NCBI GenBank assembly: GCA_046329055.1
Contig: JAXLVK010000012.1
Location: 20,330 to 84,329 of the forward strand
From: JADKCL01 sp046329055
Lineage (GTDB): Bacteria; Bacteroidota; Bacteroidia; J057; JADKCL01
Length of the DNA: 64,000 nt
Reading direction: 5' to 3'
A program made the position numbers and the translations under genes. The notes beneath the pieces were generated by a model that worked only from the letters and a program-made list of their open reading frames with translations, ran no database searches and had not been told where the DNA came from. Each line of letters starts with the position of its first letter. The stretch's first letter is position 1. This document shows, piece after piece, positions 21,729 through 32,600 of this stretch.

Positions 21729-24667
21729 TCATAAGAATAAATTTACATCATCGTCCCTCAAATATCTTCCCAATGTATCATCAAAATCAGTCGCATCGGG
21801 AAAGTGCTGGACTGTGATCCATTTCTGGACATCAGCAGCCCACCGTATTCTGGTGCGCACTCGATTGATGCCCGTGCCAAGTCTCACAGTCGTCGAATAA
21901 GTCCCCGCTGTTGCCGCTCCGGTTCCGCGGAAACCTTCCACAAGATCTGTTCGAGATGAATACTCAATCAGGATAACATAGGTATCGCCAAGTGGATTTC
22001 CATTCACACCGGGTGGGTACCTCAAATCAACTCCATGGTTTGGAACACCCCTTCCTTCCATTATCTTCTGAATTGCTGTTTGCTTCATTTCATACTGGTC
22101 TCGATAGGACCTGAATCTAGAGGATGTTTTGGTCTTGCTTAGTGAGCCATCCGGAGCATAACCAGTTTTTACCCTACGATCCAGCTTTGTGTCAGTGACA
22201 TCCACGCCGTGTCGGGACAATGAATGAGCCCCAATATTTCCAGCCACCTCATCCGCCTCCTCACGCGCCATCCGCAACGCGTACACCATTTCCTCGTCGC
22301 TCCGTGCCACGAAGGTTTGCAGGCAGGCGGGGTCGCCGTGGAAGAAGCCCTTCAGGTCGAGCCATTCCTGATTGGTGAGGGCGTGGGTGGCTCCGTGGCG
22401 GCGGATGACTTGGTCCACATAGAGGTCGATGTGGGGCTCGGTCATCGGCTGGGCGTTGGCGACGTAGAGGTGCCGGCGGATGCGCACCGCGGGGTCCAGG
22501 CCCACCTCGGCTTGGATCTTGGCGAGGGCTGCCTCGGCGTCGTCGATGTGTCCTCCGGCGAGGAGGCTGTTCATGTCCGTGACGAGGCGGCGACGCTCAA
22601 ATGCGAGCTTGGCGAGGTCGTCCATGTCGATGCCGACCCGCCCGGCAAAGTCCTCGAGTTTTCCGATGCCCTTGACAGCCATCTTGCCGCCCAGGGCGCC
22701 CATGGTGCCGCCGCCGATACCGGCCATGGCCACGCCTGCGAGCATGGACATGCCAAAGGTGCTCAGGGTGTCCCATATCCCCTGACGCCAGGCGTTCTCA
22801 TCGGTGGCGGTGAGGACTGCGTTGCCGATGGCTCCGGAGATGATGCCGTCTATGGTGCCCCGGGTGAAGCCTGCCAATGCGTCATGGCCGATGAGCTTGA
22901 GGCTGTGGTTGCTTGCGGTCAGCACCTCTCCCACCATCATCTCTCCTGCCATCCTCGCCTCCAAGCCGATGGATTTGAAAAATGCCACCTGCAAGCCCTT
23001 GGCCAACCCCGATGTGAGTGCAGTGAGTGCCCCATCCACACCGCCCAATGCAAAACTCCGCGCACCCTCGTCCGAGACGCTGAAATGCTCCTGCCCGATG
23101 GCCTCGCTCACGCCCACCTTGTAACCGCCTGCTGCGACGGTCGCTCCCACCACGGTGGCCGCCGATGTGCCGCCCAGATAGGAACTCAATGCCACGGCCG
23201 CTTCCGGCGCAGCCGCCCCATAAGTCGCAGCCACGATCACCACTGCCACGGCGATGGCTGCCACGGTGGAGGCGATGTCAGTGACGGAATCACAGGCGGC
23301 GACGTGCTCCAGGTATGCCCCGTCAAATTGCTCGTAGCCTGCGACCATCTTGGCGAGGTCGAGATCGTCGGCGGTGCCATCCATCATGGCTTGGTGGTAC
23401 TGCCCCAGGGCACTCATCGCTGCCATGTCAGCGACGCCGCCACTGTTGGAGAAGAGGTCGATGAACCCATCCTCGATGCCGCCGTCGCGGGTGGCGATCT
23501 TGTCCCGGATGCGCTGCTGCAGGATGAAGAGGCTCATGTCCAAGCCCCCGGGCTGCTGCAACTCGGTGAGGGACGGCGCCTTGAGGAAAAGATCGGTCGT
23601 GGCATTGAGTTCGTCAAATCCCATTTCGCCGCCCAACTCGTCCATGACCATCCGGTAGCGGTTGCGGGCTGCCTGTTGCATATATTGTGGGACCGCGGAT
23701 TCTGGCACCTGGAAGCCGCTTTCCAGCGCATAACCCAGGCGAAGGGAAGCGTAGTCTTGGTCGTTGAGCTTATTGAGCTTGGCGGTGATGAGTTCCTCGG
23801 AGGTTCCTGCGCCCTCGCCTGCTGCGCGGAGCACGAGCGTGAGGTCCACATCACCTGTCGCCGCCGCGCGGTTCACTGCCTCGCCCAGGAGGCCTCCATT
23901 GAACTTGCGGATCAGGTCGCCTTGTGTGGCCACGAGTTGCCGCCTGTCCTCGTCGCTGATCTCCATGAGCAGTTGGATGACCTTGACATGGTCGGCGTCT
24001 GAGTAATAGAAGGCATCGGCGATGGTCCGTAGCTTGTCCTCCGCGATGCGGTAGCTGTCTGCTTCCCGGTAGGGAATGAGCTGCTCTATCTCGGACCAGT
24101 TGAGGTTGGAGCGGAGGGCGGCCTGGACCTGCGGGTCGGCCCACAATTGGCGCCGGGTGGTTTCGTCGGCAACTGACGCGAAGGCATCCTTGATGGCTTG
24201 CTCGTCATCGTTGGCGCCCATGGCGTTCAGGATCTTGATCTTGGCCCGATGGTAGGGCGAGACTCGCAAGGTTTGCTGATGTGCCGCGAATTCTGAGGCA
24301 TCCAAGTCACCATCCAAGTCGCCGAGGAAGTTGCTTTCATCCAATTCACCATCCGTGTAGCGAGGGGCTAGGAGGCCGTTGATGTCGCCGATTTGCCGGA
24401 GCTCGCCATTCACCGATTCATCTCCTGCGGCCTTCTTCTTGTCTAGTTCTGCCTTGCGTGCTTGCTTTTCCCGGCGTAGTTTACTGTCTTGTTCAAGTAG
24501 GTTGTCATAGGTGCCCGCGCCATCTTCGTGGCCAAGTCCATGGTGGTGGCGAGGCGCTGAGCGTCCGTGCCCAGGCACAGGGTCCGCAGCTGATCCTTGG
24601 TGGCGCTCACGAAGTCGAGCTTGCTCAGGCGGTGGTTCCAAAGGGCGGCCCGCTGCTGCGGATCCAT
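21729..24667 (-). CDS. Large polymorphic toxin with variable C-terminal domain (one N-terminal frameshift)
   Basis: About 979 residues. The natural start is ATG 24667 (MDPQQRAALWNHRLSKLDF), next to the stop of the preceding gene; near 24525 the frame shifts by one and the rest is open. The N-terminal half is helical with annexin-like or TPR-like stretches (AEDKLRTIADAFYYSDADHVKVIQ is one). The middle, around residues 470-640, is rich in Ala/Gly and hydrophobic, as in pre-toxin segments. The tip from about residue 807 (GAHSLSRHGVDV...) is encoded by clearly AT-richer DNA (about 33% GC in one line counted against about 62% upstream). The H..SRH, SSRFRS and ITVQHFP elements recall RNase-like CdiA-CT tips of the BECR/RNase A-like group, but this assignment is tentative. 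No signal peptide is seen, so export would be by a contractile or other non-Sec route. Confidence 0.75.
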
Positions 24668-25366
24668 TCATATCACCATATAGACATGGTCGTCATCGTC
24701 CCAGAAGAGATTGTCTGCCTGGTCGATCACTTTCATGGCCATCTTGTAATGCTCGGGCCGGAACTGTGCGGGCGGAAACACCAGCTTGTGGGCCTCATAT
24801 AGCTGCATGTCGCTGAGCTGCTCGAAGAGGAACTCTTGGATGCCCTGCCCTTGCGCAACAGTCCGCTCCTGCACACTGGCATTTTGGATCAGCCACACCA
24901 TGGCCTCCTCATTGTCATCGAAGGTGTTGAGCTGAATGCTGAGCCGCTCCATGAGGCTCAGAGCTGGGAAGAGGTAGGCCATGGCGGCCCGGTAATTGGT
25001 GGCACTGAGCCAGGACTCCATGTGCTCCTCCAAGACCTTCCCATAAGCCGCCTTGTAATAAAGCCTGAGGCCACGGAGGTGTTCTACAGACTTGCCGCGC
25101 AGGACTGCGACCACATCCGCCCCGTCTGTGAACCAACCGCTGATGCAGTCATAAATGGCCTTGGCATCCTGTGCGACCTGCGAGGGGCTCACGGGTGGTT
25201 GTCGGTCGCCGCTTGTTTGGAGCTGTGCGGGATTGGACTTGGAGGACAGGCCATTGTTGGGGGGTGGCAGGCTTGCTGTCCCCTTCCCGTCAAATCCGGA
25301 GGCCCATGCCTGGTCTTGATCCGCAGTCTCCGGGCGCTGTTGTTGCTTGAGTTTTTCGTTGTCCAC
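24668..25366 (-). CDS. Annexin-like repeat protein, partner of the toxin
   Basis: 232 residues from a GTG start (VDNEKLKQQQRPE). Residues 1-60 are polar and disordered. From about 65, VAQDAKAIYDCISGWFTDG... and LYYKAAYGKVLEEHMESWLS follow the annexin repeat pattern (helix, G-x-x-TD turn, Y...YG..L...M.SWLS). Bacterial annexin-like domains have been noted in cargo of extracellular contractile systems; that link is inference here, as no sheath, tube or spike genes are in the window. Its stop TGA is followed at once by the toxin's ATG, so the two are co-translated; it may be an adaptor or chaperone for the toxin. Confidence 0.6.
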   Translation of the reverse strand: MDNEKLKQQQRPETADQDQAWASGFDGKGTASLPPPNNGLSSKSNPAQLQTSGDRQPPVSPSQVAQDAKAIYDCISGWFTDGADVVAVLRGKSVEHLRGLRLYYKAAYGKVLEEHMESWLSATNYRAAMAYLFPALSLMERLSIQLNTFDDNEEAMVWLIQNASVQERTVAQGQGIQEFLFEQLSDMQLYEAHKLVFPPAQFRPEHYKMAMKVIDQADNLFWDDDDHVYMVI

Positions 25367-25729
25367 GATGTTTCACTTGAAAATATGGAAATGATGAAAC
25401 GTTGTCGGTTAAGAACCCTAGAGGAGCCATGGACTGTTTGTATTTGGCTCATCGAGCGGCAAGATAGGGGTTTCTTGGGAGAATGCAAGGGGCTTTTCTG
25501 TTTGACGACCATTGCACTGCTCTTTTGCTAGGCTGGTAAACGGCATTCAAGTCGGTAAGTCATCAGTCGCAAACCGCTTCCATGTTATTGTGTACGTCAG
25601 ATGTACTCGGTTTGTGCAACAGGGCAGGGTTGCAAAAGTGGGTTGATGCCCGCATGCAGAATACAATACTGCACCCATGAAGTACGATGAGCTTCTCTAC
25701 AAGGTGCTTTTGCCGATCAATATGGGCGT
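25367..25729. other. Intergenic region upstream of the toxin operon
   Basis: No gene supported. It should contain the toxin operon promoter, but I could not identify a clear Bacteroidota TTG/TAnnTTTG pair on the minus strand. Confidence 0.5.
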
Positions 25730-26240
25730 TTGCGGCCCATCATCATCCAACTGTAGGCCCACCTCACCCAACTGTAGGCAAACCCTCACCCAGGTGTAGG
25801 CTGCGGTCACCCGAATGTAGGCTGGCATTCACCCCGGATGTAGGTTGGCCGTCACCAAAGTCTAGCCTGCATTGTCACGCTGGCGCTTGCCATCTCCCAA
25901 GTGTAGGCTGGTTGGCCCCCAAGCGATGGCTGGCATTCACCCAAGTGATGACTGGCTGTCACGCTGGTAATGGCTGGCATTCACACAAGTGTAGGCTGGC
26001 GCCACCCAAGTGTAGGCTGGCATTCACCTGCGTAGGCTGGCGCCACCCAAGTGTAGGCTGGCATTCATCCAAGTGTAGGCTGGCCTTCACTCAAGTGATG
26101 GCTGGCCTTCACTCAAGTAATGGTTGGCCCTTCACCAAGTGATGGCTAACTGTCACCCAAGTGATGGCTGCCATCACCCCAGTGGAGGCTGGCCATCATC
26201 CAAGTGTAGGTCGGCCTTCACCTGGGTGATCGATGGCCAA
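25730..26240. repeat. Degenerate minisatellite, about 21-22 base unit
   Basis: About two dozen tandem units are related to TGTAGGCTGGCATTCACCC plus AAG, with alternating versions (TGATGGCTGGC, GGCGCCACCCAAG, CTGGCCTTCACTCAAG). Unit length varies by a few bases. A plus-strand open frame across it (25687-26142) is an artefact of the repeat and reads as CRLAFT/VGW-type low-complexity peptide. Confidence 0.85.
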
Positions 26241-26624
26241 TTTTTGCGATTGCCTTTGCCACGAAGGCACCAAGACACTACGCCGATGAGGCAAGTAGGT
26301 AGCCAGGTGGAAGCCCGAAAAATGCGGCTTTTGGCGATGAAGTTCCATCACCTGTTTTTCGCCTTCGTCCTGAAAAACGGGCCTTTCGTCCTTCCAGGGT
26401 CACGGTTGGGACAATGCGTTGAAAATCGTGTAACAGATTGCGCCGACTTGGCGTACCTTCGAGCATATTGATCCGTGGCACCTCCTGCCGGACAGCGCAA
26501 CCAAACGGAGACCACAAACAATGTCAGCTGACTTACACTTGGTCACAGATGCCAAGACACGTTCTTTCGGCTAATTTCTGGACGGATGAATCCGTCCCAT
26601 TATTGAACATTCATCACTAAGATT
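26241..26624. other. Intergenic region without a supported gene
   Basis: Between the minisatellite and the gene at 26625 there is no frame with recognisable coding character. The stretch 26270-26420 has a mixed low-complexity look. Confidence 0.5.
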
Positions 26625-27188
26625 ATGAAAGACATTTCAACGGGCTTGACGGCCCAAGAAGTCGCCATGCTCCAAGGGTCCATTGACGCCATGGATGCGG
26701 TCATCAGTCGCTTTGCGATCAACTTCACCGAAAAGCAGCGAAGTGCCGTCCCCGCGATGGCGAAAAATAGGCTTGCATTCAGCAACAAGTCCTATGGCCA
26801 CGCCGAGACCTTTCGTGACCTCATGGGCGGCCGCAGGAAGTTTGCCGACTTCATGCGCATCCGTCAGGATTGGTTGTGGATGGATGCCTTGCTGCGCCGC
26901 CTGAACACCCTGCGTCAGAAGCTGGACGACACGACCCTGCAGATCAGTGCCAACTACTACACCTACGCACTGGCATTCTACAACCGAGCCAAGGAGGCGC
27001 AGGAGGACGAAGTGCCCGGCATCACCTCCGCCCTCGCTGAGCTCAGCGAACAGTTTGAAGCGCAGCGCGGCAACAGGAATGGCAACGAAGGAAGTGGCAC
27101 CGATGGCAATTCCACCGATCAGCCCAAAGATGGCGGCAACGGCGGTGCAAACCCCGGCCCCATCCCCGGCAACGAGCCGGTGGCCTGA
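26625..27188 (+). CDS. Hypothetical helical protein with Gly/Asn-rich tail
   Basis: 187 residues from ATG 26625. Residues 1-145 are predicted helical (LQGSIDAMDAVISRFAINF, FADFMRIRQDWLWMDALLRR, LQISANYYTYALAFYNRAKE). The last 40 residues are a low-complexity G/N/D/P tail (GNRNGNEGSGTDGN...). No signal peptide or membrane helix. The helix-then-flexible-tail layout and single-gene transcription unit with its own terminator recall small structural or regulatory proteins, but I recognise no family. Confidence 0.7.
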   Translation: MKDISTGLTAQEVAMLQGSIDAMDAVISRFAINFTEKQRSAVPAMAKNRLAFSNKSYGHAETFRDLMGGRRKFADFMRIRQDWLWMDALLRRLNTLRQKLDDTTLQISANYYTYALAFYNRAKEAQEDEVPGITSALAELSEQFEAQRGNRNGNEGSGTDGNSTDQPKDGGNGGANPGPIPGNEPVA

Positions 27189-27211
27189 GCCCATGCCATC
27201 AGGATGATGAG

Positions 27212-27244
27212 GCGCCGGGGGACTTGCTCCCGGCGCTTTCTTTT
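27212..27244 (+). terminator. Rho-independent terminator
   Basis: Stem GCGCCGGG (27212-27219) and CCCGGCGC (27229-27236) with a 9-base loop is followed by TTTCTTTT. It lies 23 bases after the stop of the gene at 26625-27188. Confidence 0.85.
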
Positions 27245-27284
27245 CCACTGCGTGGCGGCCCGATCAGGGCGACAGCGAGCTTAC

Positions 27285-27315
27285 TTGCAGAATTCACAGG
27301 TTTCTCCTAGCTTCG
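27285..27315 (+). promoter_or_regulatory. Possible Bacteroidota-type promoter
   Basis: TTG at 27285-27287 and TAGCTTCG at 27308-27315 (one mismatch to TAnnTTTG) are separated by 20 bases and lie 45 bases upstream of the regulator start at 27360. Confidence 0.3.
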
Positions 27316-27359
27316 AAATACATTCATTGACCTCTTGCGAAACCTTCAATCCTAACAGA

Positions 27360-28106
27360 ATGATCAAAGTCGGAATCGTAGATGATGAGCGCCATGCCCG
27401 GGAGAACATTCAAATGATCCTGAAGAACCATTGCCCTGGCACCATAGTGGTATGGATGGCCGGGACATTCATGGAGGCGCAGCAGTTGATCAAGGAAAAG
27501 CCGCCTGGGTTGCTGTTTCTGGACATTGAATTGCCGGACGGCAGCGGATTTGACCTGATGCCTTGCATCTCGCCGCAGCGGACAAGGGTCGTATTTGTCT
27601 CCGCCCACGAGGACCGGGGCGCGGAGACATACGAGCACCGGGCACTTTCCTACATCACCAAGCCCATCCGCATCGTGAGCATGCAGAAAGCCGTGGAGCT
27701 CTACAAGGAGACCATTGCCATGCATGAGCCGATCGACCAAATCAATTCCATGAAACCTAGCATTTCGGATGATTTCCTGGTCGCCAACGAATCCGATGGC
27801 TACCGCTTGGTGAGCCTGGACCACATCGTCTTTGTTCGCGCCAACCGCAATTGCAGCGAGGTGCACCTCGTCAACGATACACATCAGGTCTTCACCCTAC
27901 CGATCAAGGAGATCGAGGACAGGCTGCCCTTCCCGGAGTTTCTGCGCACGCACCGGTCCTACATCGTGAACTGTCGCTTCATTTCCAAGGTCTGCAAGGG
28001 CAAACGCGGCGACATTGAACTCTACGACGGCAAGATCATCCCCATGAGTGAGGACTACGCCGAGGACATCCGATTGCATGTGCTGCAGCAGGCGCCTCAT
28101 TCGTAA
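27360..28106 (+). CDS. LytTR-family response regulator
   Basis: 248 residues from ATG 27360 (MIKVGIVDDERHARENI). The receiver domain has the acidic pair in VDDE, the phospho-acceptor Asp in LLFLDIELPDGSGF, and a Lys in YITKPIRI. The LytTR domain spans about residues 140-245 (VSLDHIVFVRANRNCSEVHL, FLRTHRSYIVNCRFI). No kinase gene is adjacent, so it is an orphan in this window; the kinase at 11860 has its own partner. It converges on, and overlaps by 10 bases, the gene at 28097. Confidence 0.92.
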   Translation: MIKVGIVDDERHARENIQMILKNHCPGTIVVWMAGTFMEAQQLIKEKPPGLLFLDIELPDGSGFDLMPCISPQRTRVVFVSAHEDRGAETYEHRALSYITKPIRIVSMQKAVELYKETIAMHEPIDQINSMKPSISDDFLVANESDGYRLVSLDHIVFVRANRNCSEVHLVNDTHQVFTLPIKEIEDRLPFPEFLRTHRSYIVNCRFISKVCKGKRGDIELYDGKIIPMSEDYAEDIRLHVLQQAPHS

Positions 28107-29050
28107 TCGTCAAAGAACTCCACGTTGTCGAGGATGACGCCGTCAAAGCCTGCCGCGGTGATCCGATCGATGTAGGAATCGCTGCCTGCATAAATGATGT
28201 CGTGCCATGCAGGGTCCCAGAATTTGACCTTGTATTCCCCCTTGAACCCACGGTACTCACCAATGAACCAATCTGGTTGATCTTTCTTATTTTTCAGGCA
28301 TCTGGGAAATAATAACGCCAACTTTCCGCCGCACCCAGATTCAAATAAGCAATCACAAGCCGAGTCCCCCATTTGCTTTTGTCTTCAAGGTGGTGACATC
28401 GTGGGAATCCAGCGGTTCATCTTTGTCGCCCGGGTCAATGATCAGGATGTCAAAATCAGTATCGTCCAAACGATTGATCCGTTCGGCCTTTGGCTTGAGA
28501 TCAGGATTGTAGCAAACGAGGGCATTTTGCACGTCCGACAATTGGGTGATGTTGTTTGTATTTGCATAAAGCGTCTGATCAGGGATCACCTTATATTCTG
28601 CCGTCTTGCAACTGCGGGAAAACCGATCGCCCCGTGTTGCTTACAAGCCTGCGTAAAGGCGGCAATGTCATTCGGACATACTTGGTCGAGCACAAGCTTC
28701 CACTCGCTGGCAGGCAACCATCAAGCGATTGCAATTGGCTCGTCATTGGCTCAATCTTCCCTTTGCAGTCGTACAAAGCCTCTTCGACCGTGAACCCATC
28801 GACCGTGTCCAAAAATAGGGTATCTAAAATCCCTCCGAGTTCATACGCCACAGCCGGCGCATTTGCACAATCACCAGAAGTCTGGATCTGACTGCTTCGC
28901 CTTCCTGGAAATCTCCGCGATCAGCTGTGCCATGTCACTCCCATCATTCACACCATACACAGGCACAATCGCCTCTTTCTTGCAGGCAGCAAGTTGGATG
29001 AGGAGGAAGAGAAGCAGGAATGACCAAGGTAGAGGGTTGATCTTTTTCAT
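28097..29050 (-). pseudogene. TM1410/GH114-like secreted glycosidase lipoprotein, frameshifted
   Basis: ATG 29050 opens a lipoprotein signal (MKKINPLPWSFLLLFLLIQL, then AACKKE with the lipobox Cys). The family sequence is then scattered over three frames: NAPAVAYELGGILDTLFLDT, FTVEEALYDCKGKIE, DTDFDILIIDPGDKDEP, GEYRGFKGEYKVKFWDPAWH and ITAAGFDGVILDNVEFFDDY. WDPAW and GVILDNV are typical of the TM1410/MJ1477 family, which is related to endo-alpha-1,4-polygalactosaminidases (GH114). At least four frameshifts separate the pieces. The stop lies at 28097, within the end of the opposing regulator gene. Confidence 0.7.
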
Positions 29051-29174
29051 CGATGTAATGTACGAGGAAAATGGGTGTATCGAGTTGCGAGTCTTTAGTT
29101 GCGAGTTGCCAGTCTGTATGCAATGCCTCAGCACACCGACTGGCAATTCCTGACTCATAACTGGCAACTGTCTT
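29051..29174. other. Short repeats at the distal edge of the CRISPR locus
   Basis: GAGTTGC(G/C)AG(T) occurs several times in both orientations (29084-29172: 'gagttgcgagtc', 'gcgagttgccagtc', 'ctggcaattcc', 'ctggcaactg'), giving an imperfect inverted repeat. It lies directly against the first CRISPR repeat. No gene here. Confidence 0.5.
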
Positions 29175-29624
29175 GTCTCAGTCCTCATTTAGTGGAACGG
29201 TATCTCTGACAACGGGACGAATACAAAAACGAAAAAGAGTTCTAGTCTCAGTCCTCATTTAATTAGAACGGCCTCTCTGACAACCAAGCTACGGCATTTC
29301 TATTCGCGACAGTGTCTCAGTCCTCATTTAGTGGAACGGCCTCTCTGACACCCCAGCAGCCCGGTGGGTTCGGTCAACCCCAAGTCTCAGTCCTCATTTA
29401 GTGGAACGGCCTCTCTGACTTTTGTGGCCTTTGTTTTCCTGGCCTTGCACTGTCGCAGTCCTCATATAGTGGAACGGCCTCTTAGACTCTCCCACTTACC
29501 GGTTAACTATGGGCCCTGCAGTCTAAGTCCTCATCTAGCGGAACGGCCTCTCTGACAAGGCGAATGAAACCCGAAAGGTGGCCTTGATGTCACAGTCCTC
29601 ATTTAGTGGAACGGCCTCCTTGAG
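29175..29624 (-). CRISPR. CRISPR array, repeat family A (7 repeats, distal end)
   Basis: Seven 36-base repeats start at 29175, 29245, 29314, 29384, 29452, 29521 and 29589. On the plus strand they begin GTCTCAGTCCTCATTTAGTG and end GAACGGCCTCTCTGAC; spacers are 32-34 bases. Copies 1, 2, 5, 6 and 7 have substitutions or an insertion, as expected at the old end. The minus strand ends ...GGACTGAGAC, so the likely 8-nt crRNA tag is ACTGAGAC and transcription runs right to left. Repeat A shares only its tag-side 11 bases with family B. Confidence 0.95.
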
Positions 29625-29686
29625 ATTTGCCAGTCATTTACCCCACTCGTAGCGACAATGGTAGGAGTCTGGATCTTGACCAATAT
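29625..29686. repeat. Junction between repeat families, with a repeat remnant
   Basis: CCAGTCATTTACCCCACTCG with TAG (about 29631-29653) looks like a family B repeat that has lost its middle (CAGTC...TACCCCACTCGGAG). It is followed by a normal 34-base spacer and the first complete B repeat at 29687. Confidence 0.5.
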
Positions 29687-32600
29687 GTCTCAGTCCTGCT
29701 TTAGCTGGTACCCCACTCAGAGTTGGTCACCCCCTTCAAGGGGACAATAACCATCACGTCTCAGTCCTGCTTTAGCTGGTACCCCACCTAAACCGGCCCC
29801 GGGATGTTCCGGCGAAGATACCCTGTCTCAGTCCTGCTTTAGCTGGTACCCCACTCGGAGGAAGCAGATGGTTTTTCCTGCATCGGCACCGCTCGTCTCA
29901 GTCCTGCTACAGCTGGTACGCCACTCGGAGGGCTAGAGGCAAGAGGCATGGGACAAGGGGCAAGTCTGGACGCATCAAAGCACCGCAATATATGACCACG
30001 CAGAGTTGCCCCTTGCCTATTGTCCCATGCCCCTCGTTTGGCTCATTCCTGCTTTAGCTGGTACCCCTCGGAGGTATAATTGGGAAGATTACTATATCCA
30101 ATATTAGTCTCAGTCCTGCTTTAGCTGATACCCTCGGAGACCGGGAAACTACAAATTCATTCCGTATTTCAAGTCTCAGTCCTGCTTTAGCTGGTACCCC
30201 ACTCGGAGACTACAACAGCATCGGCCAAAGAGCCTACGCAACGTCTCAGTCCTGCTTTAGCTGGTACCCCACTCGGAGACATTACCTTATTTTATTTGGT
30301 TTGTTCATGGTGTCTCAGTCCTGCTTTAGCTGGTACCCCACTCGGAGAGCTCTTGTGGCATGCCTGGCTATCTTTTTGCTGTCTCAGTCCTGCTTTAGCT
30401 GGTACCCCACTCGGAGCTCAAGGAAACGTCAGAATATCAGGTCATGCTTGTCTCAGTCCTGCTTTAGCTGGTACCCCACTCGGGTGTTCACAATTAGGTG
30501 ACAACTACTTGTCCTCAGTCTCCAGTCCTGCTTTAGCTGGTACCTCGGAGGTCGTCGGGTATCTTTGGAAGGACAAAAAAGTCTCAGTCCTGCCTTAGCT
30601 GGTACCCCACTCGGAGAAATCGAAAGACTCGAATCTTAAAACAATTGTTTGTCTCAGTCCTGCTTTAGCTGGTACCCCACTCGGAGCTGCGCGTCGGTAG
30701 TGATTGTGCCGCCCAAATGTCTCAGTCCTGCTTTAGCTGGTACCCCACTCGGAGAGATTACAATAAATTTGAATCATTTGATGAAAGTCTCAGTCCTGCT
30801 TTAGCTGGTACCCCACTCGGAGAGATTACTGTATACCAGATACTCCAATGTTTGAATGTCTCAGTCCTGCTTTAGCGGTACCCCACTCGGAGCAATCGCG
30901 CAGAACCTCCAGAAGGTTTCAAAATGTCTCAGTCCTGCTTTAGCTGGTACCCCACTCGGAGAGAACGCATTCAATGCGGAACACCTTGCTAATTCTCAGT
31001 CCTGCTTTAGCTGGTACCCCACTCGGAGGGACATTACTTGAGTATGCGACATGCCAGAAGACGTCTTAGTCCTGCTTTAGCTGGTACCCCAATCGAAAGC
31101 GAAAACTCATTTTTTTGCGGCGCTCTGCGGGTCTCAGTCCTGCTTTAGCTGGCACCCCACTCGGAGACTTTAATTCTAAGAAACAAAAACAAAAAAGTGT
31201 CTCAGTCCTGCTTTAGCTGGCACCCCACTCGGAGATATAAGACGATGCAACGAATCGTCAACGACTGTCTCAGTCCTGCTTAGCTGGTACCCCACTCGGA
31301 GAATGGTGGAACGGTAGACACGAGGGACTTAAAGTCTCAGTCCTGCTTTAGCTGGTACCCCACTCGGAGAGAAAGCTGGGCTTCAAGGCCCAATCACCTA
31401 TGTGTCTCAGTCCTGCTTTAGCTGGTACCCCACTCGGAGTTTGGGGTTTCGTCTCCGATGTCTCTTTACAGTCTCAGTCCTGCTTTAGCTGGTACACTCG
31501 GAGTGTACATAGGATGTATTTCCTCCATTGCATTTATGTCTCAGTCCTGCTTTAGCTGGTACCCCACTCGGAGAGTACAGTACGGTATGCGTCACCGTGG
31601 CAAAGTCTCAGTCCTGCTTTAGCTGGTACCCCACTCGGAGTGTGGTAGGCCTGGCCACCTTCTTGTTTTACTGTCTCAGTCCTGCTTCAGCTGGTACCCC
31701 ACTCGGAGAGACAAAGACTCCTGTGGAGGTCGTTTACTCAGAGTCTCAGTCCTGCTTTAGCTGGTACCCCACTCGGAGTCAGCATTTAGTATTAACCAAT
31801 CTCAGCATTATGTCTCAGTCCTGCTTTGGCTGGTACCCCACTCGGAGGGCGGCATATACTGCGACTTCTCTATTAGCACGTCTCAGTCCTGCTTTAGCTG
31901 GTACCTCGGAGACCAAAGGCGGCCGTTAAGGCAACGTTCTTTCTGTCTCAGTCCTGCTTTAGCTGGTACCCCACTCGGAGACCAGGATCCCCCTCAAGAG
32001 GGTGAATTTGAGGTCTCAGTCCTGCTTTAGCTGGTACCCCACTCGGAGGGCAGCGGGCTCGTTGGGGTTTACCCCGAGTCTGTCTCAGTCCTGCTTTAGC
32101 TGGTACCCACTCGGAGAATGCTCTGCTTGGTCATGGGCGGACTTACCATGTCTCAGTCCTGCTTTAGCTGGTACCCCACTCGGAGTCTGGACAAATGCTG
32201 AGGTATGCAATCGGGAATGTCTCAGTCCTGCTTTAGCTGGCACCCCACTCGGAGGAACAAAAGGAGTGCAAACTTCTTGACCTGGTGTCTCAGTCCTGCT
32301 TTAGCTGGTACCCCACTCGGAGCTCGGAGAAGAATTTCTGACGGAAGCCAAAGGTCTCAGTCCTGCTTTAGCTGGCACCCCACTCGGAGCCAGTGAGTAC
32401 TAAGAAAATTGTGTAGTTGGAGTCTCAGTCCTGCTTTAGCTGGCACCCCACTCGGAGAAGGGAACCTTCTGGGTATGCTGGCTCCATCCTGTCTCAGTCC
32501 TGCTTTAGCTGGCACCCCACTCGGAGAAGAAGTAGCGTATACAAATGCAATAGATTTTCTGTCTCAGTCCTGCTTTAGCTGGCACCCCACTGGGAGTGAA

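Noticed and set aside
22224..24002. A 592-codon plus-strand frame opposite the toxin gene
   Set aside because: It is His/Gly/Val-rich antisense sequence caused by high GC; the minus strand has operon context and domain structure.
25687..26142. A 151-codon plus-strand open frame
   Set aside because: It lies entirely over the minisatellite and its product merely reflects the repeat unit.
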